A stretch of DNA of 64,000 nucleotides from Bacteroidota bacterium (GTDB taxonomy: Bacteria; Chlamydiota; Chlamydiia; Chlamydiales; FEN-1388): contig JABDGV010000002.1 of assembly GCA_013285825.1 (NCBI GenBank), forward strand, positions 1-64,000. The letters are read 5' to 3'. Position 1 is the stretch's first letter. Each line of letters opens with the position of its first letter. The position numbers and the translations under genes are program-made. Below, in pieces: positions 25,504 to 34,968 of this stretch. The notes under the pieces were generated by a model. That model did not search any database and was not told the DNA's origin. It worked only from the letters and a program-made list of their open reading frames with translations.

Positions 25504-26715
25504 ATGTACCGTTTTATAACTTCAACCTTTCACCGTCTCATTGAGACTCTGGCTTCATCCCAAACTCGGTATCTGTATCCTTCATTTAACCTGCGGAATA
25601 GGTTGACCGGGCTCATTGGACCTCGAGGGGTAGGTAAAACAACTTTATTACTTCAATACATTAAAAATGAGTTGTTTAAAGAAGGTAAATGCTTCTATTT
25701 CTCTGCAGATCTCGTCTATTTTCAACAAACCACACTCCTAGAATTCGTAAGCAACCTTCATTTAGTTGAGGGATATCGAATTATTTTCATCGATGAAATT
25801 CATAAATATCAAGGATGGAATCAAGAGTTAAAAAACCTTTATGATGCCCTTCCTTCACTGAAAATCGTGTTTTCAGGTAGCTCTATGCTCGATCTCGTAG
25901 AAGGTAGTCATGATCTGTCTCGCCGAGCCAAATTGTATCGTTTACATGGATTGTCTTTTAGAGAATATCTTAATTTTGCGTTGAATCTTAATCTTAAGCC
26001 AATTCCGTTTCAGGAAATACTCGATAATACAACCGCCTCTCTAAGCCACTTGAAAGGCGTCGAAAGAATACTTCCTCATTTCGAAGATTATTTAAAAAAG
26101 GGATACTACCCTTTTGTCTTTGAAGATCCTCATTCGTATTATGAAAAGGTATCTAGAGTCATTGATAAAACAGTTTTTGAAGATATTGCCAATTATTACA
26201 ATTTGAAAACACCTAATCTCCAATATTTTAAGAGATTATTAACCTACCTTGCCTCAATTCCTCCTGGGGATCTCAATATGCATAGTTTAGCAAAAAATCT
26301 GGGAATAGATCACAAAACAGTTGAGCACTATGTAGGAATTTTAGCGTCCGTTGGGTTAATCAGGGAAATGCGTCCCTATGAAGGAGGAGGCCCTGGCTTG
26401 CGCAAGCCTTCAAAAATCCTTCTCAACAACACTAACCTAATTCATACGATGCAACAGTATCTAGGTCAACAGCCTGTTAAAGGCATGGAAAGGGAATTAT
26501 TTTTTATTCAATCTTTGCAAAATGCGGATGTTGAAATTTTTTACTCCAAGCAAGCTGGTTACAGAACCCGTCAGGCTGTATTTGAGATTGGGGGCAAGAA
26601 TAAAACTAGGGATCAATTAAAGGCAATAAAAGAGCCTTCCTACATAGTTAAAGACGATATTCTCCATTCTCTTAAAGGAGAGATTCCGCTTTTTCTTTTC
26701 GGGTTTCTTTATTGA
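25504..26715 (+). CDS. AAA ATPase with DUF4143-type C-terminus
   Basis: 403 residues. Walker A G-P-R-G-V-G-K-T-T-L-L begins at about residue 39, and Walker B I-I-F-I-D-E-I-H-K-Y at about 93-102. S-G-S-S-M-L-D-L and the following R-L-H-G-L-S-F-R-E-Y-L are typical of the AAA_14/DUF4143 family. A winged-helix-like part (about 255-290, S-L-A-K-N-L-G-I-D-H-K-T-V-E-H-Y) precedes a PD-(D/E)XK-like C-terminal domain (about 330-380: E-I-G-G-K). Members are widespread in bacteria and often horizontally exchanged, with no settled function. The 3' end overlaps the opposite-strand nuclease gene by 44 bases. Confidence 0.88.
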   Translation: MYRFITSTFHRLIETLASSQTRYLYPSFNLRNRLTGLIGPRGVGKTTLLLQYIKNELFKEGKCFYFSADLVYFQQTTLLEFVSNLHLVEGYRIIFIDEIHKYQGWNQELKNLYDALPSLKIVFSGSSMLDLVEGSHDLSRRAKLYRLHGLSFREYLNFALNLNLKPIPFQEILDNTTASLSHLKGVERILPHFEDYLKKGYYPFVFEDPHSYYEKVSRVIDKTVFEDIANYYNLKTPNLQYFKRLLTYLASIPPGDLNMHSLAKNLGIDHKTVEHYVGILASVGLIREMRPYEGGGPGLRKPSKILLNNTNLIHTMQQYLGQQPVKGMERELFFIQSLQNADVEIFYSKQAGYRTRQAVFEIGGKNKTRDQLKAIKEPSYIVKDDILHSLKGEIPLFLFGFLY

Positions 26716-27718
26716 CCAGTATAAGAGAGGTTAACTCTTCTCTTGTCAATGGTTCATAGTTGGCTTTTTTGCACACTTCAACAAATGGGCAGCTCAGGCA
26801 CTTTTCTCGATTTTCTGTGTAGGGGAACAGCAAGGGATCTTGAGAGCTCTCCTTATGGATCGCTAAAAGTTTAGAGCCCTCTTTTCGAATCTTATTCTGA
26901 ACCTCTTCTACGATTTTTAAGTCGAGGGTTTCTGTTTGTTTAAAGCCAATTTTCTTATATCCAGTCACTCCTTGAGCGAGATAGAAGGGAGTGATCACAA
27001 CTTTATCAATCGGCTGGTGAAGTTTTATTTGAGCAGCCATGGCATAGGCATAGAGCTGTTCAATATTTTCTTTTCTTTCTCCTCCGGTCTTCCAGTCAAA
27101 AATAATAAGAATGTCTCCTTCGGAATTTGGCCAAAAGAGCATGAAGTCAATAACGACAATCACGGGAACTGAGTCAACTAAAAATTCGATATTTTGTTCG
27201 ATACCAGACCAGCGAGCCTTTGCATCTATAATTACTTGATTGATTGCAGGAGAATTTCTCCACGAGGCAATCATCTGCTCGATACGTTCTATATAGGTGG
27301 CAATAGCTTCTTCTGTGGGCAGATTGGTATTGTAGTACCACTCAAATAGGTTGGAAAATTTTTTTGGGTGATCGAGCCATTTTTTTTCTTTCGACTCTTC
27401 AATTCCTTTGAGAAATCGTTTTCTTGCATCGAGTCGAAGAACTTCAGCGGAGGGCAGCTGTTTGTGATGTTTCTTTAAGGCCTCTTCAATAGTTTCATGA
27501 ACGACAGAGCCAATAAAGAGAGGAAGCGACTGGATCTGCTTGAGTCTGTAGAGGAGGGCTGCTAAGGGGTCAACTTTTCGGTTTGGATCAAAAGCATTGA
27601 CTGGCCATCCATCCCAGGAACCGTAATAGGTATACCAGTATTTTTTCTGGCATTCATCAAAACAGGCTTGGCGTGAGACCGACCAGCGGAACTCGTTTTT
27701 TAATGGTGCGCGTTTCAT
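26672..27718 (-). CDS. PD-(D/E)XK nuclease, RecB/Cas4-like
   Basis: 348 residues. The N-terminus has S-R-Q-A-C-F-D-E-C-Q-K-K-Y-W-Y, then a G-S-V-V-H-E-T-I-E motif. The nuclease core shows I-I-F-D-W-K-T-G-G (the D...x-K motif) at about residue 204 with a downstream Q-L-Y-A-Y helix. The end has C-L-S-C-P-F-V-E-V-C, so with the N-terminal Cys it could bind a [4Fe-4S] cluster as in AddB and Cas4. No cas genes or helicase are nearby, so this is a stand-alone nuclease of unknown pathway. Confidence 0.85.
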   Translation of the reverse strand: MKRAPLKNEFRWSVSRQACFDECQKKYWYTYYGSWDGWPVNAFDPNRKVDPLAALLYRLKQIQSLPLFIGSVVHETIEEALKKHHKQLPSAEVLRLDARKRFLKGIEESKEKKWLDHPKKFSNLFEWYYNTNLPTEEAIATYIERIEQMIASWRNSPAINQVIIDAKARWSGIEQNIEFLVDSVPVIVVIDFMLFWPNSEGDILIIFDWKTGGERKENIEQLYAYAMAAQIKLHQPIDKVVITPFYLAQGVTGYKKIGFKQTETLDLKIVEEVQNKIRKEGSKLLAIHKESSQDPLLFPYTENREKCLSCPFVEVCKKANYEPLTREELTSLILVNKETRKEKAESLL

Positions 27719-27742
27719 AGCGAATGCTTTATACTACATATA

Positions 27743-27822
27743 GAGCCTTATACAAAACTCCATTGGATTGTTAATTTCAATCTTTATGACATTTCCAATC
27801 CAAGCAAATTTTGCAAAGGCTC
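27743..27822. repeat. MITE-like element, copy 1 (GAGCCTT termini)
   Basis: Terminal inverted repeats begin GAGCCTTATACAAAACTCC on the left and, read from the right, GAGCCTTTGCAAAATT. Inside, TTGGATT pairs with AATCCAA. About 80 bp, between the nuclease gene and secA. It shares the left end (AAACTCCATTGGATTGTTAA) with elements at 42914-43076 and 49795-49828. Confidence 0.7.
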
Positions 27823-27893
27823 TTAAGACAGATGATTTGCGAAGAAAATCGTACAAGCGTACTCTTCTTTCTTGAATTTCTTTAGGAGTATTC

Positions 27894-30800
27894 ATGTTAT
27901 CCTTCCTCAAACGCCTATTTGGTACAGCACAAGAGCGAACACTGAGACGATATCAGAAACAAGTCGAAGAGATTAATCGATTTGAGAGCAAGTTTTCAGC
28001 CCTATCTAACGATGAGCTGAAAGCCAAAACCGCCGAATTTAAAGAGCGTGTGCAAAAGGGCGAAAGTATTGATTCGTTACTCCCCGAGGCATATGCAGCT
28101 GTAAAAAATGCCTGCCGCAGATTAATTGGAACGGATGCTCATGTTTCAGGCTATAATCAGAAATGGGACATGGTTCCCTATGATGTCCAGCTTTTAGGAG
28201 CCATTGCTTTGCACCACGGCTCTATTGCCGAGATGCAGACAGGAGAGGGAAAAACGCTGACAGCATCCCTTCCGCTCTATCTCAATGCCCTTACAGGCAA
28301 ACCTGTTCATACCGTCACTGTCAACGACTATCTTGCTGCCCGCGACTGCGAATGGATCAACCCTATTTTCAAACTTTTAGGGCTGTCAACCGGTGTGCTG
28401 CGGCAGGAGATGGACCCATCGCAAAGAAAGAGCGTCTATGCCTGCGATATCGTATATGGAACCGCTTCCGAATTTGGCTTCGACTACCTGCGCGATAATT
28501 CCATGGCTTCTCGTAAAGAGGATCAAGTACAGCGCGGCCACTATTTCGCAATTATCGATGAAGTGGACTCAATCCTTATTGACGAAGCAAGAACTCCTCT
28601 TATTATTTCCGGTCCATCGGCGGCTTCAAAGCAGCTGTATGATATCCTTAAAGAACCTGTTTCTGCCCTTGTCAAAAAGCAAAAAGATGATTGCCAGAGG
28701 CTTGCTTTGGAAGCGAAGCGTGCCTTAGAACGTTTTTGGGAAAGAACGCCTGAGAAGACAGAGCTGAATGATAACGAGAAGAAAGCGTGCAAGCTGCTCT
28801 GGCTTGTAAATAAGGGAACGCCAAAAAATAAAATCTTAAAAAAGTTCCTCGAAGAACCTGAAGTTCGAGCAGCCGTGGATAAGTGGGATCTTTATTACTA
28901 CTCTGAAGGGAACAAAGAAGAGAAAGCTAAGGAGCTTGCAACCCTCTTTATCACCGTTGATGAAAAGGCTAATGAGTATGAACTAACCGATAAAGGTATT
29001 CAGGCGTGGGCTGATTGCGGTGGTAAGGAAGATGATTTTGTCATGCTTGACTTAGGCCATGAGCTTCTCATGGTAGATCACGATAAGGCAATGTCTGATC
29101 CAGAAAAGCTTCAGAAAAAACTCTCTATTCAACAAGAAGATAGTGTGCGAAAAGAGCGGGCTCATAATTTGCGCCAGCTTCTTCGAGCTCATCTGCTTAT
29201 GGAAAAGGATGTTGATTACATTATTCAGGATAGCAAGATCGTCATCATTGATGAAAATACAGGACGTCCTCAGCCCGGCCGCAGGTTTTCTGATGGCTTG
29301 CATCAAGCGATCGAAGCTAAAGAGGAAGTGCCTATCCAGCGTGAGACCCAAACGTATGCGACGATCACCCTTCAAAACTACTTTAGATTATACGACAAGC
29401 TTGCTGGCATGTCTGGAACGGCTATAACCGAAGCTCAAGAGTTCAAGGATATCTATAAACTGCAGGTATTGCAGATTCCGACGCATAAAACGTGCGTCCG
29501 GAATGATATGAACGATGAAATGTACATGACTGAGCGGGAAAAATATGGCGCGATCTTAAGTGAAGTACGAGCACTTCACGATAAGGGTCAGCCTATTTTG
29601 CTTGGTACGGAATCGGTTGAAGTTTCTGAAAAGCTATCGAGGCTTTTCCGTCTCAATAAGCTCGATCACGTGGTTTTGAATGCTAAAAACCATTTAAATG
29701 AAGCGGAAGTTATTGCGGGAGCGGGCCGCCGCGGCGCAATCACGATTGCAACTAATATGGCTGGCCGTGGAACAGATATTAAGCTTGAGTCTGGGGTTTC
29801 AGACGTTGGAGGCCTTTATGTCCTTGGTTCGACCAGGCACCAGGCGCGTCGAATCGACCGGCAGCTTCGAGGCCGCTCGGGCAGACAAGGAGATCCAGGA
29901 GTATCGAAGTTCTTTATTTCTCTCGAAGATCCGTTGATGAGGCTTTTTGCATCCCCTTCCTTGACTGCACTCTTGCAAAGATTCCGTCCGCCTGAAGGCG
30001 AGCCTATCTCCGCCTCCATTCTCAATAAATCTATTGAGACGGCGCAGAAACGTATTGAGCAGAGAAACTCAACAATGCGAAAGCATACGCTCGAGTATGA
30101 CGATGTGATGAATAAGCAGCGTCAGGCTGTCTATGCATTCCGCAACGACCTGCTGCATACAACAGAACCTATGAACATTGCTCAGAATGTGATTAAAGAG
30201 CTATGCGAGCAGGGCGCTGCCGTATTCTTCGTCCGCAAGTCTGGCTCTGGCCGATGGGATCCTGAAGGCTTCCGTCAATTTTTGGCAGAATGTGCACCTG
30301 TTGGTTTTGAAGATGAAGAGATTCTGGATGAGCGTTTTGAGGTTCAAGATTATGCTCAACGTGCGGAAGTAAAGATCTTAGATGCCTTCAAGAAGAAAGC
30401 AGCGCTTGAATTAGATAAATTACAGGCTATGAAGGCGTCTGGAGTTCCCATGCCCGAGCCGGAGACGATTTTAGGTGAAACTGTCCGAAACATTATGGTG
30501 CGTACGGTTGACCATCTCTGGCAGGAACATCTTCTTGCTATGGACCACCTTCGATCCGATGTCCACCTGCGTGCAGTTGGTCAAAAAGATCCTTTGGTTG
30601 AGTTTAAGCATGAGTCATTCAGGCTCTTTAGCGCTTTCATGCTGAAGGTGCGGGAAGAGGTTGTTCAGATTCTATTCCGGTTCCAGATCATCGCAACTCC
30701 TCCGCCCATAAATCCTCCAGCAATGCCTGACAATATATTTGCCCGAGCAAGGCTTGAGCATGATCGCTCATTTGCAGATGAATTAGATGGTGTCGAGGAA

Positions 30801-30917
30801 GCAGAAATTGTTCCTCCATCTATAACAGAGCCGATTATTCATGAGGACAAAGAGAAGCGCAATGAGCTTTGCTCTTGCGGCAGCGGGAAGAAGTTCAAAA
30901 AGTGCTGTGGAGCTTAA
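27894..30917 (+). CDS. secA: preprotein translocase ATPase SecA
   Basis: 1007 residues, longer than E. coli SecA (901) and close to chlamydial SecA. It drives export through SecYEG. Walker A in A-E-M-Q-T-G-E-G-K-T is at about 115 and D-E-V-D at about 221. T-N-M-A-G-R-G-T-D-I-K, R-Q-L-R-G-R-S-G-R-Q-G-D-P-G are the second helicase motifs. The C-terminus C-S-C-G-S-G-K-K-F-K-K-C-C is the zinc/SecB-binding motif. An insert near residues 265-360 (Lys/Glu rich) accounts for much of the extra length. TTAGGAG precedes the ATG. Confidence 0.98.
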   Translation: MLSFLKRLFGTAQERTLRRYQKQVEEINRFESKFSALSNDELKAKTAEFKERVQKGESIDSLLPEAYAAVKNACRRLIGTDAHVSGYNQKWDMVPYDVQLLGAIALHHGSIAEMQTGEGKTLTASLPLYLNALTGKPVHTVTVNDYLAARDCEWINPIFKLLGLSTGVLRQEMDPSQRKSVYACDIVYGTASEFGFDYLRDNSMASRKEDQVQRGHYFAIIDEVDSILIDEARTPLIISGPSAASKQLYDILKEPVSALVKKQKDDCQRLALEAKRALERFWERTPEKTELNDNEKKACKLLWLVNKGTPKNKILKKFLEEPEVRAAVDKWDLYYYSEGNKEEKAKELATLFITVDEKANEYELTDKGIQAWADCGGKEDDFVMLDLGHELLMVDHDKAMSDPEKLQKKLSIQQEDSVRKERAHNLRQLLRAHLLMEKDVDYIIQDSKIVIIDENTGRPQPGRRFSDGLHQAIEAKEEVPIQRETQTYATITLQNYFRLYDKLAGMSGTAITEAQEFKDIYKLQVLQIPTHKTCVRNDMNDEMYMTEREKYGAILSEVRALHDKGQPILLGTESVEVSEKLSRLFRLNKLDHVVLNAKNHLNEAEVIAGAGRRGAITIATNMAGRGTDIKLESGVSDVGGLYVLGSTRHQARRIDRQLRGRSGRQGDPGVSKFFISLEDPLMRLFASPSLTALLQRFRPPEGEPISASILNKSIETAQKRIEQRNSTMRKHTLEYDDVMNKQRQAVYAFRNDLLHTTEPMNIAQNVIKELCEQGAAVFFVRKSGSGRWDPEGFRQFLAECAPVGFEDEEILDERFEVQDYAQRAEVKILDAFKKKAALELDKLQAMKASGVPMPEPETILGETVRNIMVRTVDHLWQEHLLAMDHLRSDVHLRAVGQKDPLVEFKHESFRLFSAFMLKVREEVVQILFRFQIIATPPPINPPAMPDNIFARARLEHDRSFADELDGVEEAEIVPPSITEPIIHEDKEKRNELCSCGSGKKFKKCCGA

Positions 30918-30925
30918 AAAGGTAA

Positions 30926-31096
30926 ATTCAACGCAAAGACGCGAAGAAGGAAAGAAATAGTTGCTCTCTTTTTTGCGCCTTAGCGCCTTTCAAGTTGAAT
31001 CATATTCAATATAATTGAACGAGAAAGAGGCTAAGCCGCGAAGAGAGATATCAAAGCCAATTTCTCTCTCTGTGTGCTCTGCGGTCTCTGTGGTAA
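30926..31096. repeat. composite palindromic repeat after secA
   Basis: TTCAACGCAAAGACGCGAAG (from 30926) pairs imperfectly with the GCGCC/CTTTCAAGTTGAA side ending near 31007; the CGCAAAGACGC motif recurs at 46011-46138. Further right, CTCTGTGTGCTCTGCGGTCTCTGTGGTAA (about 31067-31096) is a diverged half-copy of the arm seen at 8817-8846. It lies between the convergent ends of secA and the zinc-ribbon gene and may terminate both. Confidence 0.65.
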
Positions 31097-31113
31097 AAAT
31101 AAAAAAATAAAAG

Positions 31114-31539
31114 CTATTCAACGCGGGAAAGGGAGTAGCTTCCTGCTACGAGCAAAAGAAGTCCAACTGCGCCAAACGTTCTCCACATACTTTCAGGCCA
31201 TTCAAGCGTAAAGCTTGCTCCATCGCTAAACATCCAGATCAGTGCTGCTAGAACAAATAAAATCCCAGCGCAGCTAAGTGCAGCGGTTGCTACGAGAAGG
31301 GATAAAACAGGAGACGACTTGTCTTCGGGAACTGTTTGAGGCTTTTCTTGTGCGTGTGAAGCTATTTGACCAGAGTAAAGTGTTGCTTCAACTTGATCTT
31401 CGGGAGAGATGTGAAAGACGTGGAGGGATTTTTTACAGTAGGGGCAGGAGTCGGCGAGTCGATGGACTGCCTCTTCGCAGTTCCAGCAGCGACTTTGCGC
31501 GTTCAAAGATGGTGTATGGGGCCTTTGCGATGCAGCCAT
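31114..31539 (-). CDS. zinc-ribbon membrane protein, unknown function
   Basis: 141 residues. The N-terminal part has C-W-N-C and C-P-Y-C pairs (about 18-36), forming a zinc ribbon. After a polar linker there are two transmembrane helices (about 80-107 and 116-136). Topology suggests a membrane protein with a cytoplasmic zinc-ribbon head. It is transcribed towards secA and away from lpdA. I do not recognise a named family. Confidence 0.65.
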   Translation of the reverse strand: MAASQRPHTPSLNAQSRCWNCEEAVHRLADSCPYCKKSLHVFHISPEDQVEATLYSGQIASHAQEKPQTVPEDKSSPVLSLLVATAALSCAGILFVLAALIWMFSDGASFTLEWPESMWRTFGAVGLLLLVAGSYSLSRVE

Positions 31540-31726
31540 TGATCCCCGGGCGCTATTATTATACTATATCCTTAAGTCATACCCCTTTTGCCATTTTGGT
31601 GGAAAGTATCAATTTTATATTCTTTGAAGAGTGCAATATCTAAATTGCTCTAGAGCGAGAAGAGTCAAATTCAATTAAATACCTCTGGTATGAGAGAATG
31701 CAAGTAACATGATCTCAAGGTTTTAG

Positions 31727-33130
31727 ATGGAGACACAATTTTTCGATGTAGCTGTTATCGGATCGGGGCCAGGCGGATATCCTGCTGCAATAAGACTTGC
31801 TCAGCGAGGTAAAAAAGTTGCGCTCATCGAGGCAACAGAGATTGGCGGGACCTGTCTTAACCGCGGCTGCATTCCGACGAAAGCGCTGCTTGCAAACGCC
31901 GATGTCTTGCATCTTGTCAAAAACGCTAAGAATTTTGGAATCGAGGTTGGATCTGTTTCTTTTGACTTTGCCCAGATGTTAAAGCGAAAAGATGAAGTTG
32001 TCACAAAGCTGCGTACAAGCCTTGAAAGTTTAATCACTGGCAACGGTGTGACCATCTTTAAGGGACGCGCCTCATTTACAGGGCCTCACGAATTAAAAAT
32101 CGCTTCGGATAAATCAACCTTTATCAGCGCTACCGATATTATTATCGCTTCAGGTTCAGAACCAAGAGAAATTCCGGCCTTCCCTTTTGACGGGAAGAGA
32201 ATTCACTCTTCGACCTCTATCCTTGAGATGAAGGCGCTTCCGAAGTCATTAATCGTTATTGGCGGAGGAGTGATCGGATGCGAGTTTGCATCTCTTTATT
32301 CAGAGCTGGGCGTCAAGGTTACTGTTTTAGAAGCATTGGATCGAATTCTACCTCTTGAGTGTCCAACTCTTTCAACAGCACTTACCTCCTCATTTCAAAA
32401 ACGGGGCATTTCCATTGGGACAAAAGATTTTGTAAAGTCTGTTGCCGTGAAGGGAGAAGGGGTTATTGTTTCGATGGAAAGCGGGCAGAATATTGAAGCA
32501 GAGATGGCCCTTGTTGCTATCGGACGCTCATTCAACTCAACATCCATAGGGCTTGATATCGCAGGTGTCGTGGTTGAAAAAGGAACAATCGTTGTTAACG
32601 ACTATTTAGAAACAACGGTATCTCATGTTTGGGCCATTGGCGATGTGGCTGGAAAATCGATGTATGCCCACGTTGCAACCCATCAGGGGCTTGTCGCTGC
32701 AGAGAATATTTTAGGCCATAAAATGCGCATGAACTACGATGCCGTTCCCGGCGTCATTTTCACCCATCCCGAGATTGGATCTGTAGGCTTGACGCTTGAT
32801 GAAGCACGAAAGAGAGGCCTTAAAGCTACTCGATCGACCTATCCATTGGGCGCTCTTGGCAAAGCTCAAGCAGCGATGCAGACAGAAGGCTTTGCTCAGC
32901 TTGTTGTCGAAGAGGGCACGGGACGTATTTTAGGTGCTCAAGTGATTGGACATGAGGCTGGAAACTTGATTGCAGCAATAACAACAGCTATTGCAAACGA
33001 GCTGACTATCGAGTCTATTATCGAGACAATACATGCTCACCCAACCTTATCTGAAGGATGGCTTGAGGCAGCTTTTATTGCTCAAGGCTCGCCGCTGCAT
33101 TATCCGAAAGCTGCAGTAAAGCGGGCTTGA
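31727..33130 (+). CDS. lpdA: dihydrolipoyl dehydrogenase
   Basis: 467 residues, usual for E3. It reoxidises lipoamide of 2-oxoacid dehydrogenase complexes. FAD-binding G-S-G-P-G-G-Y-P-A-A-I-R is at 12-23, the redox disulfide in G-G-T-C-L-N-R-G-C-I-P-T-K at about 41-53, and the NAD-binding G-G-G-V-I-G-C-E-F-A-S at about 178-188. The C-terminal dimer domain ends with H-A-H-P-T-L-S-E, with the catalytic His. SD AAGG lies seven bases upstream of the ATG. It overlaps lipA by four bases. The position directly before lipA and the type III genes is the chlamydial order. Confidence 0.97.
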   Translation: METQFFDVAVIGSGPGGYPAAIRLAQRGKKVALIEATEIGGTCLNRGCIPTKALLANADVLHLVKNAKNFGIEVGSVSFDFAQMLKRKDEVVTKLRTSLESLITGNGVTIFKGRASFTGPHELKIASDKSTFISATDIIIASGSEPREIPAFPFDGKRIHSSTSILEMKALPKSLIVIGGGVIGCEFASLYSELGVKVTVLEALDRILPLECPTLSTALTSSFQKRGISIGTKDFVKSVAVKGEGVIVSMESGQNIEAEMALVAIGRSFNSTSIGLDIAGVVVEKGTIVVNDYLETTVSHVWAIGDVAGKSMYAHVATHQGLVAAENILGHKMRMNYDAVPGVIFTHPEIGSVGLTLDEARKRGLKATRSTYPLGALGKAQAAMQTEGFAQLVVEEGTGRILGAQVIGHEAGNLIAAITTAIANELTIESIIETIHAHPTLSEGWLEAAFIAQGSPLHYPKAAVKRA

Positions 33131-34032
33131 AGATGGAAAAGGGGTCGCCTCTCGTTGTGCTAGGATCATCCAAACGATTCCCCTCATGGCTCCATAGGCC
33201 CTTGCCTGATGGCAAGGAGCTTTTTCAGACAGAAGATAATATTCGAAAGGCTCGGCTTCATACTGTCTGCGAAGAGGCTCGCTGCCCGAATCTTGTCGAA
33301 TGCTATTCAAAAAAAACAGCCACCTTTCTCGTTTTAGGAAGAGAATGCACTAGGGCGTGCGGCTTTTGCGATATTGCCCATGCAAAAAAACCGGTGATGC
33401 CTGATTTAGATGAGCCTGAAAGAGTGGCTCTTGCGGCCCTTGAGCTTGGGCTTCGCCATGTAGTTATAACCATGGTAGCCAGAGATGATTTAAACGATGG
33501 CGGGGCGGCGCATCTTGTTGCCTGTATCGAGGCTGTGCGAAAATCAAATGCAACTGTCGAGGTGCTTACCTCTGATTTTATGGGAGTGCATTCTTCATGG
33601 GATACTGTGTTTAGAGCCTCTCCCGATATCTTTAACCACAATGTTGAGACGGTTGAAAGACTTACCCCTAAAGTTCGGCATACCGCAACGTATGCCAGGT
33701 CTTTAGAGCTTTTGGCATACGCTAAAAAGAATCAGATGCGGGTAAAATCGGGCCTTATGGTGGGTCTTGGAGAGGCTCGAGATGAAGTTGTTTCCACGCT
33801 GAAGGATTTGGCATCGCATGGATGCGATATTGTGACCATTGGACAATATTTGAAACCGAGCAGAAAAAAGTTTCTCGTTCAAGAGTTCATCCATCCCGAT
33901 CAATTCAAAGAGTATGAAGCTATTGGAAAAGAGCTTGGAATAAAGCATATGTTTTGCGGCCCTTTTGTCCGATCGAGCTACAATGCGGGTATTTTTATTG
34001 AGAAAACCGGCCAAATTATTGACAGTACTTAA
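33127..34032 (+). CDS. lipA: lipoyl synthase
   Basis: 301 residues. A radical-SAM enzyme that inserts two sulfurs to make lipoyl groups. The radical-SAM motif is in C-T-R-A-C-G-F-C (CX3CX2C). The auxiliary cluster cysteines are in C-E-E-A-R-C-P-N-L-V-E-C (CX4CX5C). The C-terminal R-S-S-Y-N-A-G holds the conserved auxiliary-cluster serine. Paired with lpdA by an ATGA overlap, so a lipoate supply and use unit. Confidence 0.97.
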   Translation: MKMEKGSPLVVLGSSKRFPSWLHRPLPDGKELFQTEDNIRKARLHTVCEEARCPNLVECYSKKTATFLVLGRECTRACGFCDIAHAKKPVMPDLDEPERVALAALELGLRHVVITMVARDDLNDGGAAHLVACIEAVRKSNATVEVLTSDFMGVHSSWDTVFRASPDIFNHNVETVERLTPKVRHTATYARSLELLAYAKKNQMRVKSGLMVGLGEARDEVVSTLKDLASHGCDIVTIGQYLKPSRKKFLVQEFIHPDQFKEYEAIGKELGIKHMFCGPFVRSSYNAGIFIEKTGQIIDST

Positions 34033-34045
34033 AGGTTTTTAGTTA

Positions 34046-34918
34046 ATGGACTCATTCAAATTCGACGATGTGCAGAAAGATCTCTTTTCTGCCCTGCTTT
34101 CTCAAAGTTACGATATCGAAACAGAAGAAGAGGATCTGCCTTTTGAGACAGGGGACTCTTTTGGGGTTATTGAAGAAGAGGATCGCCGGATTCTGCTTCA
34201 TCGAGAGTCGCACTTTGGCGGAAGCTTTCCGGTAATGCTTGAGTATTATGAGCGAGGCGATGCTCGAGGAATTCATGATGAGATCTCTTTAAGTCGTATT
34301 GCATTTTTAGCTGATGTTGAAAAAAGGCTTGGACGCGATATTGCACCCTTGATTCTTTCGGGTGCAGATGCTGAGAAGATTGCATGGTCGAAGAAAATGT
34401 ATGGCGACATCCAAAAGACAGCTCAAGATAACCCTCAGGCATCGTTGTATAGCACACTAATTCTGCATGAAGAGGAAGAGCTGCAGTTTACTGATAAAGA
34501 ACTCATGATGCTTGCTCAAAAGCCTTCGATCTTAATTATGCTGGCCTCTTCAGATGAATTTCGTGATGAGCTCGCTCCTGGGTATGGAAAAGCTCCGTTT
34601 GAGGCTATCCGCTTGATAGGGAGATTAAAGATCAAAGATGCCAAAGAGCCCTTGCTTCGCCTTCTTTCCATTGCTGAAGGGGAGGAAGAGGAGGAGCTGC
34701 TTATTGCCCTATCTTCTCTTGGTGATGAGCTCTTAGAACAGGCATGTTCGTTTTTATCCTCAAAACCTTTGACGCCTTTTCATGAAAAAATGGCGCTGCT
34801 ACTCTTGCAATTTCTCCCCGATCCTCGCGTTGCTGTGTGTGCAGCAAAGCTTTTATTGGATAAAGAAATACAAAGCTCGCCTCTTGCTAAATGGCTTCAG
34901 TTGGCAATTGCTGAGTGA
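34046..34918 (+). CDS. HEAT-like helical protein, unknown function
   Basis: 290 residues, acidic, no signal peptide or membrane segment. The second half (about 170-285) has helical repeats of the HEAT type, such as A-I-R-L-I-G-R-L-K-I-K-D-A-K-E-P-L-L-R-L-L and L-L-Q-F-L-P-D-P-R-V-A-V-C-A-A-K-L-L-L. It sits 13 bases after lipA and 50 bases before the first sctJ, in the same direction, so it may be a cytoplasmic helper for secretion, but that is inference. Its last two codons and stop (GCT GAG TGA) are the left boundary of the sctJ duplication. Confidence 0.6.
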   Translation: MDSFKFDDVQKDLFSALLSQSYDIETEEEDLPFETGDSFGVIEEEDRRILLHRESHFGGSFPVMLEYYERGDARGIHDEISLSRIAFLADVEKRLGRDIAPLILSGADAEKIAWSKKMYGDIQKTAQDNPQASLYSTLILHEEEELQFTDKELMMLAQKPSILIMLASSDEFRDELAPGYGKAPFEAIRLIGRLKIKDAKEPLLRLLSIAEGEEEEELLIALSSLGDELLEQACSFLSSKPLTPFHEKMALLLLQFLPDPRVAVCAAKLLLDKEIQSSPLAKWLQLAIAE

Positions 34919-34968
34919 AAAAAATTATACTATCCCATTAGGATCTGAAGGCATGAGGGAGCTGCCTT

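Noticed and set aside
25504..26715. A toxin-antitoxin or defence island
   Set aside because: The ATPase belongs to a widespread family of unclear role and the neighbouring genes (rpsB, a nuclease, secA) do not form a known defence set.
26672..27718. Part of a CRISPR-Cas system (Cas4)
   Set aside because: The nuclease has a Cas4/RecB-like core, but there are no cas genes or arrays in the window.
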